This document shows positions 24,228-31,973 of a stretch of 52,070 bases of DNA, piece after piece. The stretch is from Parafannyhessea sp902761955. GTDB lineage: Bacteria; Actinomycetota; Coriobacteriia; Coriobacteriales; Atopobiaceae. The stretch is from positions 1-52,070 of the forward strand of contig CACWMM010000023.1 in assembly GCA_902761955.1 (NCBI GenBank), given 5' to 3'. The position numbers and the translations under genes are program-made. The notes under the pieces are model-generated. The model saw nothing but the letters and a program-made list of their open reading frames with translations. It searched no databases and was not told where the DNA came from. Each line of letters starts with the position of its first letter. The first letter of the stretch is position 1.

Positions 24228-25240
24228 TGTGCCGCCAGCTCGAGCATGCGCTCGAGCGGGGCCATGGCCCTCTCCGCGTTGTCCGGAAGCGACACCTCGC
24301 CGAGGTTGCCCTCGAGTGCGGCCAAGACCTTCTCTGGTCCCACCATCGCCATGTTCGGGCAGATGGGCGGCGTCGCCGGGAAGTAGATGCGCTTGCCCTG
24401 GCCGGCCGTGAGGCGGCTGATCTCCGCCGCGACGCCCACCACCGTCAGCACGATGAACTCGCGCGCGTCGCTTTGGGCGATGTGCTCGATGATCTGCTTG
24501 GTCGAGCCTATGTAGTCCGCCTCGCGAAACACCTCCTCGGAGCACTCCGGGTGCGCGCAGACCTCCGCGTTGGGATGCTCAAGCTCCAGGCGCTCCACCT
24601 CCTGCGGGATGATGCGCTGGTGCGTGGGGCAGTAGCCGCGGTTCAGGATCACGTTCTTCTGGGGCAGCTGCTCCGCCACGTAGCGGCCGAGGTTCATGTC
24701 CGGGATAAACAGCACGTTGCGCTCCGGCAGCTGCGAGATCACCTTCACGGCGTTCGAGGACGTCACGCACACGTCCGACCACGTCTTTATCTCTGCGGTC
24801 GAGTTGATGTAGCACGCCACGGCCACGTCGCCGGCGTACTGTGCGCGGACCTTCTCCACGTCCTCGCGACGCACCATGTACGCCATGGGACACAGGGCGC
24901 GCGGCTCCGGGTTCAGCACGCGGCGCGCCGGGTTCAGGAGCTTCACGCTCTCCGCCATGAACGACACCCCGGCGAGCACGATGGTGTCGCAGTCGAGCGT
25001 CTTGGCGAGGCGTGCCAGGTAGAACGAGTCGCCCACGTAGTCCGCGAGCGCCTGGGTCTCCGCCGGCACGTAGTAGTGCGCCAGCACCACGGCCCTGCGC
25101 TCGCGCTTCAGCTCCTGCACGCGACGCGCGATGCGCGCGAGCTCCTCCGCGGAGAGGTCCGACCCGCGACCGCTCCTGAAGCGACGCGTCGCCTCGCGGA
25201 GGCTCTCCTCCTCCACCGGCGTCCTTACGTAGTCTTCCAC
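24224..25240 (-). CDS. nadA: Quinolinate synthase A
   Basis: [4Fe-4S] enzyme that condenses iminoaspartate with dihydroxyacetone phosphate to quinolinate. From GTG 25240 it has 338 residues; this start was chosen over GTG 25279 because GGGAGGG lies eight bases ahead. The three cluster cysteines are in RALCPMAYM, VCAHPECSEE and PPICPNMAM. Other matches are LAHYYVPAETQALADYVGDS and FIPDMNLG. It is the first gene of nadA-nadB-nadC-niaR, with 4-base and 19-base overlaps and a 1-base gap, so one transcript is nearly certain. Confidence 0.96.
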   Translation of the reverse strand: MEDYVRTPVEEESLREATRRFRSGRGSDLSAEELARIARRVQELKRERRAVVLAHYYVPAETQALADYVGDSFYLARLAKTLDCDTIVLAGVSFMAESVKLLNPARRVLNPEPRALCPMAYMVRREDVEKVRAQYAGDVAVACYINSTAEIKTWSDVCVTSSNAVKVISQLPERNVLFIPDMNLGRYVAEQLPQKNVILNRGYCPTHQRIIPQEVERLELEHPNAEVCAHPECSEEVFREADYIGSTKQIIEHIAQSDAREFIVLTVVGVAAEISRLTAGQGKRIYFPATPPICPNMAMVGPEKVLAALEGNLGEVSLPDNAERAMAPLERMLELAAQ

Positions 25241-25299
25241 AGCACTGCCCTCCCACGGGCGCGCCCCTCTGGCGCGCACTGGGTCCGCAGTATGCCACC

Positions 25300-25335
25300 T
25301 GACAAGACAGCTGACAAGTCATGTGACATGTCAGC
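25300..25335. promoter_or_regulatory. Three tandem 12-bp repeats upstream of nadA; candidate NiaR operator
   Basis: Read on the + strand TGACAAGACAGC, TGACAAGTCATG and TGACATGTCAGC follow each other without gap, 60 bases before the nadA start. On the - strand each unit ends in TTGTCA or ATGTCA. The repeated TGTCA/TGACA half-sites, the position ahead of the operon that encodes NiaR, and the spacing near one helix turn make this the likely operator. Confidence 0.6.
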
Positions 25336-25461
25336 TGAAATCTCCTCATGCCGTACAGATGCCCCGCACAGATGGCACCTAGGGTGCCAAGGCGTCAAAA
25401 CGGCATCCACAAGCAGGCATTATGCCAGGCCCTCGTCCCTTTCCTCCGGATAGGTCACGCC

Positions 25462-26511
25462 TCACTCGCGGCGCAGACCGGTCATCAGGTCCATCACGTC
25501 TGAGGCATAGTCGATCAGGCCGGCGGCCCGCTCGTCACCTGCGACAGCGCGCTCGAGGTCCGCGATCTCGTAGTCGAGCGCATAGCCCTCGACACCGCAG
25601 CGGACCTCCTCGACGCGCCCGTCCTCGGTCCACACTATCCTCGCCTCGTCGGCGCGCGGGTAGTCGGTCACCTCGACGTAGCACCTGTCGAACGAGAGGA
25701 CGCCACGCTTCGGCTGCTTGGAGTGGAGGCTCAGCGTGAAGGTGGCGATTTGGCCGTCCGGGTTCCTCATCACGATGCCCGAGGTCTGGTCCACCCCGGT
25801 CGACGCGAGGTTCGCGAGCGAGAGCACCTCCTGCGGCTGGCTCTGCATGAACTGGCGCGCGAACGTGATGGCGTACACGCCGATGTCGAGCATGGCGCCA
25901 CCAGCGAGGTTCGGGTTATAGAAGCGGTTCGTGAGGTCGCCGTACTCCTTGTACGAGCCAAAGTTCACCTGCGCCAGATTCAGCGCGCCAAACTCCCCTG
26001 CCGCCTGGCGGCGCAGCAGCTCCCTGTATAGGGGCATGTGCAGGATCGTCGTGGCGTCCATCAGGACGACGTGGTGCTCGTCCGCGATAGCGCGCGCCTC
26101 CGCAAGCTCCTCGGAGTTCAGGGTGATGGACTTCTCGCACAGCACGTGCTTCCCGGCCGCAAGCGTCGCGCGCAGGTAGCGGATGTGCGTGTTGTGCGGC
26201 GTCGTCACGTACACCGCGTCCACCTCGTCGTCAGCGCACAGCTCCTCCAGGGAGCCGTACACGCGCTCCACCCCGTAGCGCTCGGCAAACGCCTCCGCCT
26301 TCGCCTGCGTGCGGTTGCACACGCCGTGCAGGCGCCGCCCCGCAAGCGCCAAGGACTGGGCCATCTGGTTCGCGATCACGCCGCAGCCGATCACCGCCCA
26401 GCGCAGCTTCGGCGCCTCGAAGACGTCGCTCGGAAACTCCCTGCCCTCAACCTCGGCAAACGCCGCCACCGCCGCCTGCGCGGAATCGAGTGGCCTTTGT
26501 GCTGTGCTCAC
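25462..26511 (-). CDS. Gfo/Idh/MocA-family oxidoreductase
   Basis: NAD(P)-dependent sugar or polyol dehydrogenase family, 349 residues from GTG 26511 (AAGGGGG upstream). The Rossmann glycine motif is VIGCGVIANQM (about 38-48), followed by the EK pair in HVLCEKSITLN (about 125-135) and the C-terminal beta-sheet domain with GGAMLDIGVYAITFARQF, in which Asp and Tyr are in the usual catalytic places (D-x-G-x-Y). The substrate cannot be told. It is monocistronic and shares strand with the NAD operon, with about 220 bases between. Confidence 0.9.
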   Translation of the reverse strand: MSTAQRPLDSAQAAVAAFAEVEGREFPSDVFEAPKLRWAVIGCGVIANQMAQSLALAGRRLHGVCNRTQAKAEAFAERYGVERVYGSLEELCADDEVDAVYVTTPHNTHIRYLRATLAAGKHVLCEKSITLNSEELAEARAIADEHHVVLMDATTILHMPLYRELLRRQAAGEFGALNLAQVNFGSYKEYGDLTNRFYNPNLAGGAMLDIGVYAITFARQFMQSQPQEVLSLANLASTGVDQTSGIVMRNPDGQIATFTLSLHSKQPKRGVLSFDRCYVEVTDYPRADEARIVWTEDGRVEEVRCGVEGYALDYEIADLERAVAGDERAAGLIDYASDVMDLMTGLRRE

Positions 26512-26562
26512 GCGAACCCCCTTCGGACGCCCTGTCAGACTACATCGATTCTAGACGAGAAA

Positions 26563-26604
26563 GGACGCCCCCTTCCCAGGCACGTCGTCCGGAAAGGGGT
26601 GTCC
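26563..26604 (-). terminator. Terminator of ilvE
   Basis: GGACGCCCCCTTCC (26563-26576) pairs with GGAAAGGGGTGTCC (26591-26604) over 14 positions with two imperfect pairs. On the - strand TTTCTCG follows the stem. It is 38 bases past the ilvE stop. Confidence 0.6.
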
Positions 26605-26641
26605 ACACACGGGGCATCACCCCACGCACGAGTCTCTCTTG

Positions 26642-27673
26642 CTACTCCACGTCGATCTTGTGGACCCAGCCGAACTTGTCCTCGATCTCGCCGGACTGGA
26701 TGCCCGTCAGGGTCTCGCGCAGCTTCTTCATCACGGGACCAACGTGCTCCATGCCATAGACGACCTTCTTGTCGTCGGAGTCGACCTCGCCCACCGGACT
26801 GATGACGGCCGCGGTGCCGCACATGCCGCACTCCACGAACTGGTCGATCTCGTCAAAGCGCACGGGACGCTGGGTCACCTTGATGCCCAGGTAGTTCTCG
26901 GCCACGTCCACCAGCGAGCGGCGCGTGATGGACGGCAGGATCGAGTCGGTGTGCGACTGCGGAACCACGAGGTTGCCGTCCTTGTCCACAAACAGGAAGT
27001 TCGCGCCGCCGGACTCCTCCACGTACGTGCGGGTCTCGGGGTCCAGGAACATGTTGTCCGCATAGCCGGCCGCGTGCGCCTCGACGGAGGGCAGAAGCGA
27101 CATGGCGTAGTTCAGGCCTGCCTTGATGTTGCCGGTGCCGTGCGGTGCCGCGCGGTCATACTTGGAGACCTGCACCTTCACGGGCTTCACGCCGCCCTTG
27201 TAGTAGGCGCCCACCGGCGTCACCAGGATGCGGAACTGGTACTCGTCGGCCGGCTTCACGCCGATGACGTTGCCGGTCGCGATCATGAGCGGACGGATGT
27301 ACAGCGTCGCACCGGAGCCAAACGGCGGCACCCATGCGGCGTTCGCGCGGACGACCTTCTCGACGGCGTCCACGAAGCGGTCCTCCGGGAACGGCGGCAT
27401 CACGATGCGGCGGGCGCTGTTGGCCATGCGCTTCGCGTTCTGGTCGGGCCTGAAGCAGACGATGTCGCCCTTCTCGGTGGTGTATGCCTTGAGGCCCTCG
27501 AAGACCTCCTGGCAGTAGTGGAAGATGCCAGCGCACTCGGAGAGGGTAATGGAGTGGTCGGTGGTTAGCGCCCCTTCGTCCCACTTGCCGTCCTTGTAGT
27601 TGGAAACGTAGCTGTAGTCCGTGGGCTGGTAGGCAAACCCGAGGGCGCCCCAGTCTATGTCCTTCTTCTCCAT
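26642..27673 (-). CDS. ilvE: Branched-chain amino acid aminotransferase
   Basis: PLP enzyme that interconverts Leu, Ile and Val with their 2-oxo acids, using glutamate/2-oxoglutarate. From ATG 27673 (GAGGAG eight bases ahead) it has 343 residues. Seen are IFHYCQEVFEGLKAY, the ATLYIRPLM region, the PLP lysine in GTGNIKAGLNYA (Lys at about 195), VEESGGANFLFV, and ILPSITRRSL; all are fold-type IV BCAT marks. It stands alone, with a terminator downstream and a possible -10 (TATAAA) upstream. Confidence 0.95.
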   Translation of the reverse strand: MEKKDIDWGALGFAYQPTDYSYVSNYKDGKWDEGALTTDHSITLSECAGIFHYCQEVFEGLKAYTTEKGDIVCFRPDQNAKRMANSARRIVMPPFPEDRFVDAVEKVVRANAAWVPPFGSGATLYIRPLMIATGNVIGVKPADEYQFRILVTPVGAYYKGGVKPVKVQVSKYDRAAPHGTGNIKAGLNYAMSLLPSVEAHAAGYADNMFLDPETRTYVEESGGANFLFVDKDGNLVVPQSHTDSILPSITRRSLVDVAENYLGIKVTQRPVRFDEIDQFVECGMCGTAAVISPVGEVDSDDKKVVYGMEHVGPVMKKLRETLTGIQSGEIEDKFGWVHKIDVE

Positions 27674-27756
27674 CAACACACTCCTCACGATAGAACCGTA
27701 TCCCCGCTTGCGCGCGGAGTGCAGAAGAGTCTACTACGGCGAGAAGAACGTGGCGT

Positions 27757-27762
27757 TTTATA
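27757..27762 (-). promoter_or_regulatory. -10-like TATAAA upstream of ilvE
   Basis: On the - strand GATATAAAA lies about 85 bases before the ilvE start in an AT-richer patch. No convincing -35 at the right distance. A GGCGAGAAG copy (27738-27746) would be in the first transcribed bases. Confidence 0.3.
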
Positions 27763-27793
27763 TCGCACGGATGAGACAGGCCTGAAACACTTC

Positions 27794-27820
27794 GCGCGCT
27801 CGCAACCCCTGCGAGCGCGC
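27794..27820 (-). terminator. Terminator of the asrABC operon
   Basis: Perfect 11-bp arms GCGCGCTCGCA (27794-27804) and TGCGAGCGCGC (27810-27820) with a 5-base loop, 14 bases past the asrC stop. GTGTTTC follows on the - strand. Confidence 0.7.
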
Positions 27821-27833
27821 TTCGGAAGGTTTG

Positions 27834-28823
27834 CTAGCGCAGGCTGTTGTCCCGGTCGTAGCGCTTCCCGTCCCAGTACACACGGGTCGCACGCTGGCAT
27901 TTCTCCGGAAGCTCGACGCCTTCGAGCGCCCACTTGCAGAACTCGTCAAAGCCCACGCGGTCCACTATGTAGCCTATGTGTTCCTTCCCCTCCGGCGCGT
28001 CGGGGTCGATGTACTCCTCGATGAACGCGTAGGTGTTCTTCACGATCTTCACGATGGAGTCCTCGTCCACCCAGCGCAGCCAGTCCTGCGCCATGCGCGG
28101 GTTCTGCTTGCCGGTGCGGCCCATGATCTTCACGCGGAAGTAGTGCTCGGGGCTGCGCGTCCACGCGCGCGTGGGGCAGTACACCACACACACGCCGCAG
28201 CCGATGCAGCGGTCCTCGTCGCGCACCACCTTGTCGTTCACCAGCCTGAGCGCGCTCACGGAGCGGCGCTGGCACCAGTCCACGCACTGCCCGCAGCCTA
28301 TGCAGCGCGCCGGGTCGTACTGCGGCTCCGTCATCCCGATGATGCCGAAGTCGTTCAGGGCAACGTGCGCGCAGTCGTTCGAGCAGCCGGTGAACGCCAC
28401 CTTCACGTGGCGGTTGTTCGGGAAGATCTCGTGGTCCATGCGCTGCGCGAAGGCGGTGGTGTCGTAGCAGCCAAACGGGCACAGGCGCTTGCCGGGGCAC
28501 CCCACGACGTTGCGCGTGCCGCTTGCCAGGTAGCCCTGGGACGTGTCCTCCTGGTTGATCTGCGTGTCCTCGATGACCTGCTGCAGAAGCGCGTTCACCT
28601 TTGGCATGTCGTCCAGGCTGATGCCCGGAATCTCCACGCCCTGGCGGTTGGTGAGAAAGATCTCTCCGTTGCCGAACTCCTCCGCGATCTCGACAATACG
28701 CGCCATGCTCTTGGCGCTCACGAGGCCGCCGGGCACGCGCACGCGGCTCGCGGTCTCGCCGCGCACCTTGCTGTATCGGAAGGCGTTCTTCTTCAGCGCC
28801 TTTACGTTGACGTCCTGAATCAT
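27834..28823 (-). CDS. asrC: Anaerobic sulfite reductase subunit C (siroheme subunit)
   Basis: Catalytic subunit of the assimilatory-type anaerobic sulfite reductase that makes H2S from sulfite with NADH. 329 residues. An N-terminal ferredoxin-like half-domain (TNRQGVEIPGI) precedes the siroheme/[4Fe-4S] cysteines in GCPGKRLCPFGC and FTGCSNDCAHV, with two further [4Fe-4S] sites, CIGCGQCVDWCQRR and CIGCGVCVVYCPTR (about 195-245). These match AsrC. It is the last gene of asrA-asrB-asrC, 10 bases after asrB, and a hairpin terminator follows. Confidence 0.93.
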   Translation of the reverse strand: MIQDVNVKALKKNAFRYSKVRGETASRVRVPGGLVSAKSMARIVEIAEEFGNGEIFLTNRQGVEIPGISLDDMPKVNALLQQVIEDTQINQEDTSQGYLASGTRNVVGCPGKRLCPFGCYDTTAFAQRMDHEIFPNNRHVKVAFTGCSNDCAHVALNDFGIIGMTEPQYDPARCIGCGQCVDWCQRRSVSALRLVNDKVVRDEDRCIGCGVCVVYCPTRAWTRSPEHYFRVKIMGRTGKQNPRMAQDWLRWVDEDSIVKIVKNTYAFIEEYIDPDAPEGKEHIGYIVDRVGFDEFCKWALEGVELPEKCQRATRVYWDGKRYDRDNSLR

Positions 28824-28833
28824 GGGTGCCCTC

Positions 28834-29634
28834 CTAGTCGATCAGGGTCTTGCTCTCGGTGTAGTTGAAGACGGGGCCGTCCAGGCACACGTGCTTCTCG
28901 CCTATGCGGCAGTGCCCGCACTTGCCCAGGCCGCAGCACATCTTGCGCTCCTGGCTCACCCAGATGTTCTTCTCGGCAAAGCCACGCTGGAGCAGTCCCA
29001 GCACCGTAAAGTGCATCATGGGCGGCGGGCCCACGACCACGGCCTGCGCCGTCACGGGGTCGCGCAGCTTTAGCTCCGGGATGTACTTCGTGACGAGGCC
29101 GACGTTTCCCGCATAGCCCTCCGGCGCGGCGTCCACCGTGAGCGTGAGGTCGAGCGCCTTGTCCCAGCGCGCGAGGTCGTCGCGAAACAGCATGTCGTCC
29201 GGGCTGCGGAAGCCCACGACCACGTGCTTGTCGCGCGGGGTCGCGCTCTGGGCCAGCGCCTCTATCACGCCGCGCACGGGGCTCACGCCGGTGCCGCCCG
29301 CGACCACGACGCACTCGCCGTCCACGTAGCGCCCCACGTCGAAGCCGTTGCCGTACGGCCCGCGCAGAAGCAGGCTCTGGCCGGCGTAGGTGTCGAACAT
29401 CTCGTTCGTGACGCGGCCGACGCGGCGGATGGTGAGGTCCACGGACTCGCCGGGCACGATGCCGCTCACGCTGATGGGCGCCTCGCCAAACTTGGGAACG
29501 GACACCTCGAAGAACTGGCCGGGCTTGACCTCGCCCGCAAACGCCATCCTGAACGTGTACTCCTTCTTCGTGTGGCGCACGACCTCGAGCACCTTGGAGG
29601 GAAACGGGACGTAGGGATTGGTCTGGCTACTCAT
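28834..29634 (-). CDS. asrB: Anaerobic sulfite reductase subunit B (flavin/[2Fe-2S])
   Basis: Electron-transfer subunit of the sulfite reductase, related to dihydroorotate dehydrogenase electron-transfer proteins. 266 residues. An FAD-binding barrel (VGRVTNEMFDTYAG, LLLRGPYGNGFD) is followed by the NAD site (VVVAGGTGVSPVRGVIEAL) and a C-terminal [2Fe-2S] site, CCGLGKCGHCRIGEKHVC. It takes electrons from NADH and passes them through AsrA to AsrC. Its start overlaps the end of asrA by 8 bases. Confidence 0.93.
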   Translation of the reverse strand: MSSQTNPYVPFPSKVLEVVRHTKKEYTFRMAFAGEVKPGQFFEVSVPKFGEAPISVSGIVPGESVDLTIRRVGRVTNEMFDTYAGQSLLLRGPYGNGFDVGRYVDGECVVVAGGTGVSPVRGVIEALAQSATPRDKHVVVGFRSPDDMLFRDDLARWDKALDLTLTVDAAPEGYAGNVGLVTKYIPELKLRDPVTAQAVVVGPPPMMHFTVLGLLQRGFAEKNIWVSQERKMCCGLGKCGHCRIGEKHVCLDGPVFNYTESKTLID

Positions 29635-30682
29635 GGTGCGCCTCCTCGCGCTCGCACGCGTCCGTCAGCTTGTTCACGCACGCCGCGAAGCTTATGTACT
29701 CCGGGCACACGTCGTCGCAGCGTCCGCAGCCCACGCACATGTCGTACCCAAAGCGCTGGCGGAAGTCCCACACCTTGTGCAGCACCTTGAAGCGCATGCG
29801 CTCGCCGGCGGTCTTGCGGTACTGCCCGCCGCCGGCCACGTTGGTGTAGCCGTCGATCATGCAGCTTGCCTGCACGCGCCTGCGCTCGCCCACGCGCCCG
29901 TTGTCCGTGTAGAACACGTCCTGCATGGTGAAGCACGTGCACGTGGGGCACACGATGTTGCACCGGCCGCAGCGGATGCAGCGGTTGGTGTACTCGTCCC
30001 ACAGCGGGTCCTTGTAGATGGAGGTCGGCACGCTCTGGGGGGTGCGTACGCGCACCTCGTTTTCGGTCACGTGCGCCGGCTCCACGTCCTTCTCGGCCGT
30101 GGCCGCGCCGGCAAACGCCGCCTTGACGGAATCGTCCGCCACGGCGCACAGGTAGCCGTCCCCAGAGGTCTCGAGCGAGAAGAGCCAGCCCTCCGGCGCA
30201 ACGTTTGCTCCCATGTCCACGCAGAAGCAGCTCGCGAAGCTCTGCGTGCAGCCGATGAGCGCGAAGCGCACGCGGTCGCGTATGCGCGCGTAGAACGTGT
30301 CCGTGGGGCCGTTGCCCAGATACATCTGGTCGAGCCGCCTGACGGCGTGAAGGTCGCACGCGCGCAGGAACACGATGACGGGGCGGTCGTCCGCCGCCCG
30401 GGCCGGGGCGCCGGGCGCGCCCAGGTCGCCGGCCTCGTGGACCTCGTCCTCCGTGAAGTAGAACAGCGTCTTGGACAGCGGCGTGAGCAGCTCCTTGAAG
30501 CTGTAGTCGCTCTTCGCGTCCAGCTCGAGCTCGGACGCGCTCGTCACGAAGTCGTAGCGCACCACGTCCACGTCGGTGAAGCGGCCCTCGCCCACCTTCC
30601 TGACCGGTGCGTACAGCAGGTAGTCCTTCGAGAGCGCGGCGATCGCGCCATCGAGGCCCTCCCTCTTCAGCACGTATCCCAT
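29627..30682 (-). CDS. asrA: Anaerobic sulfite reductase subunit A (ferredoxin-type)
   Basis: Iron-sulfur subunit of AsrABC, 351 residues from ATG 30682 (AGGAGG upstream). The C-terminal part has two [4Fe-4S] motifs, CIRCGRCNIVCPTCTC (about 233-248) and CVGCGRCDDVCPEY (about 317-330). The N-terminal ~220 residues match the hydrogenase/sulfur-reductase beta-subunit fold (VIVFLRACDLHAVRRLD, FALIGCTQSFASCFC). First gene of the operon. No operator was recognised in the 137 bases to the divergent aldolase gene. Confidence 0.92.
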   Translation of the reverse strand: MGYVLKREGLDGAIAALSKDYLLYAPVRKVGEGRFTDVDVVRYDFVTSASELELDAKSDYSFKELLTPLSKTLFYFTEDEVHEAGDLGAPGAPARAADDRPVIVFLRACDLHAVRRLDQMYLGNGPTDTFYARIRDRVRFALIGCTQSFASCFCVDMGANVAPEGWLFSLETSGDGYLCAVADDSVKAAFAGAATAEKDVEPAHVTENEVRVRTPQSVPTSIYKDPLWDEYTNRCIRCGRCNIVCPTCTCFTMQDVFYTDNGRVGERRRVQASCMIDGYTNVAGGGQYRKTAGERMRFKVLHKVWDFRQRFGYDMCVGCGRCDDVCPEYISFAACVNKLTDACEREEAHHE

Positions 30683-30819
30683 CGTCTTCCTTCCTCCTGC
30701 GCGAGCCCCCGCAGGCCCGCGACCATTGCCAGTGCCGGCGTCGCGTCACGACGGCGCCAGCACGCCATCCCACGGGCGGCCCTGCGCCCGGGCGCGGGGC
30801 GCGGTGCCAGCCGAAGGCG

Positions 30820-31956
30820 ATGTCCTTCTCGCCTGAAACCTTTACAACGTATCGTACCGACGCACGAAATGTTGTGGCTGCGGCAACACGCGACGAATTC
30901 GCGGGCGGTAGGACCCGCAAGGCGGAGGGGGCGGCGCCGCGGATCATGGACGCGCTCGTGGCCACGAACGACGAGCAGTGCGTGGGCTACACGGAGGGCG
31001 ACCGGCACTGCGAGCGGGCGCGGCGCCTGATCCTGGACGCGTGCGGCCTGGACGAGGGCGAGGCCGACGTGCAGTTCTGCGTTGGCGGGACGTCCGCGAA
31101 CGTGATAGGCGTGACCGGGATGCTGCGCGACTGGGAGGGCGTCATCTGCACGCGCGACGCCCACATAAACGTGCACGAGACCGGTGCCGTGGCCGCGTGC
31201 GGCAGGACGGTCCTGCCCACGGACGATGCGGACGGATTCCTGTCCCCCGAGGGGGCGGAGCGCGTGTACGCGTTCCAGACGTCGTGCGGCCGACACATGA
31301 CGCGGCCTGCCGCCGTGTACGTCACGAACGCGACGGAGCTCGGCGGCGTGTGGGACGCCGCGCGCCTGGACGCGATCTGCGACTGGGCGCACGAGCACGG
31401 GCTGAGGGTGTTCCTGGACGGCGCGCGGCTGGCGTCCGCGCTCACGTCCGAGGGAAACGACGTGACGCTTTCGCACATCGCCCACACGGTCGACGCGTTC
31501 TACCTAGGCGGAACGAAGAACGGCATGCTGTTTGGCGAGGCGATGGTCATCCGCGACGAGAGGCTTCGCGAGGCGTTCCCCTTCCTGGTGAAGGAGCGCG
31601 GCGGACTCGTCGCAAAGGGCAGGCTGCTCGGCGTGCAGTTCGAGGCGGCGTTCGAGCGCGGCGAGGGCGACGCGGAGGCGCCGTACTGGAGCATGGCGCG
31701 CCACGCGAACCGCATGGCCGCGGACCTTCGCGCGGGCTTGGTGGGCCTTGGCTTCGAGCCCTATGGCAGCTCCCCCTCCAACCAGCAGTTCTTCGTGGTA
31801 AGCCCCGCACAGCAGGCTGCGTTCGAGCAGGCCGTGGGCGCGGAGACGTTCTACGTTCTCGACGCCGGCCGGAAGGTCGTGAGGTTCGTAACGTCCTGGG
31901 CAACATCGCGCGGGGACGTGGACGACCTGCTGGAGTTTGCCGCGACAATCGCGTAG
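30820..31956 (+). CDS. Threonine-aldolase-like PLP enzyme (beta-eliminating lyase family)
   Basis: Probably a low-specificity L-threonine aldolase (threonine to glycine and acetaldehyde). About 378 residues from ATG 30820. Family marks are EGAAPRIMDAL and VGYTEGDRHCERAR near the start, FCVGGTSANVIG, the cofactor Asp in VFLDGARLASAL and the PLP lysine in FYLGGTKNGMLFGEA. The first ~35 residues are unusual and AT-rich at DNA level, with only a weak ribosome site (GAAGG two bases ahead), so the start is uncertain; an ATG at 30946 would lose the conserved EGAAPRI block. The ATG at 30820 overlaps a CTTCTCGCC motif copy. Confidence 0.8.
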   Translation: MSFSPETFTTYRTDARNVVAAATRDEFAGGRTRKAEGAAPRIMDALVATNDEQCVGYTEGDRHCERARRLILDACGLDEGEADVQFCVGGTSANVIGVTGMLRDWEGVICTRDAHINVHETGAVAACGRTVLPTDDADGFLSPEGAERVYAFQTSCGRHMTRPAAVYVTNATELGGVWDAARLDAICDWAHEHGLRVFLDGARLASALTSEGNDVTLSHIAHTVDAFYLGGTKNGMLFGEAMVIRDERLREAFPFLVKERGGLVAKGRLLGVQFEAAFERGEGDAEAPYWSMARHANRMAADLRAGLVGLGFEPYGSSPSNQQFFVVSPAQQAAFEQAVGAETFYVLDAGRKVVRFVTSWATSRGDVDDLLEFAATIA

Positions 31957-31973
31957 CGGCGTCGCGCCGACGG

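Noticed and set aside
24228..24545. N-terminal extension of NadB to 24545
   Set aside because: It overlaps nadA out of frame and has no homology; ATG 24227 with the ATGA overlap is the better start.
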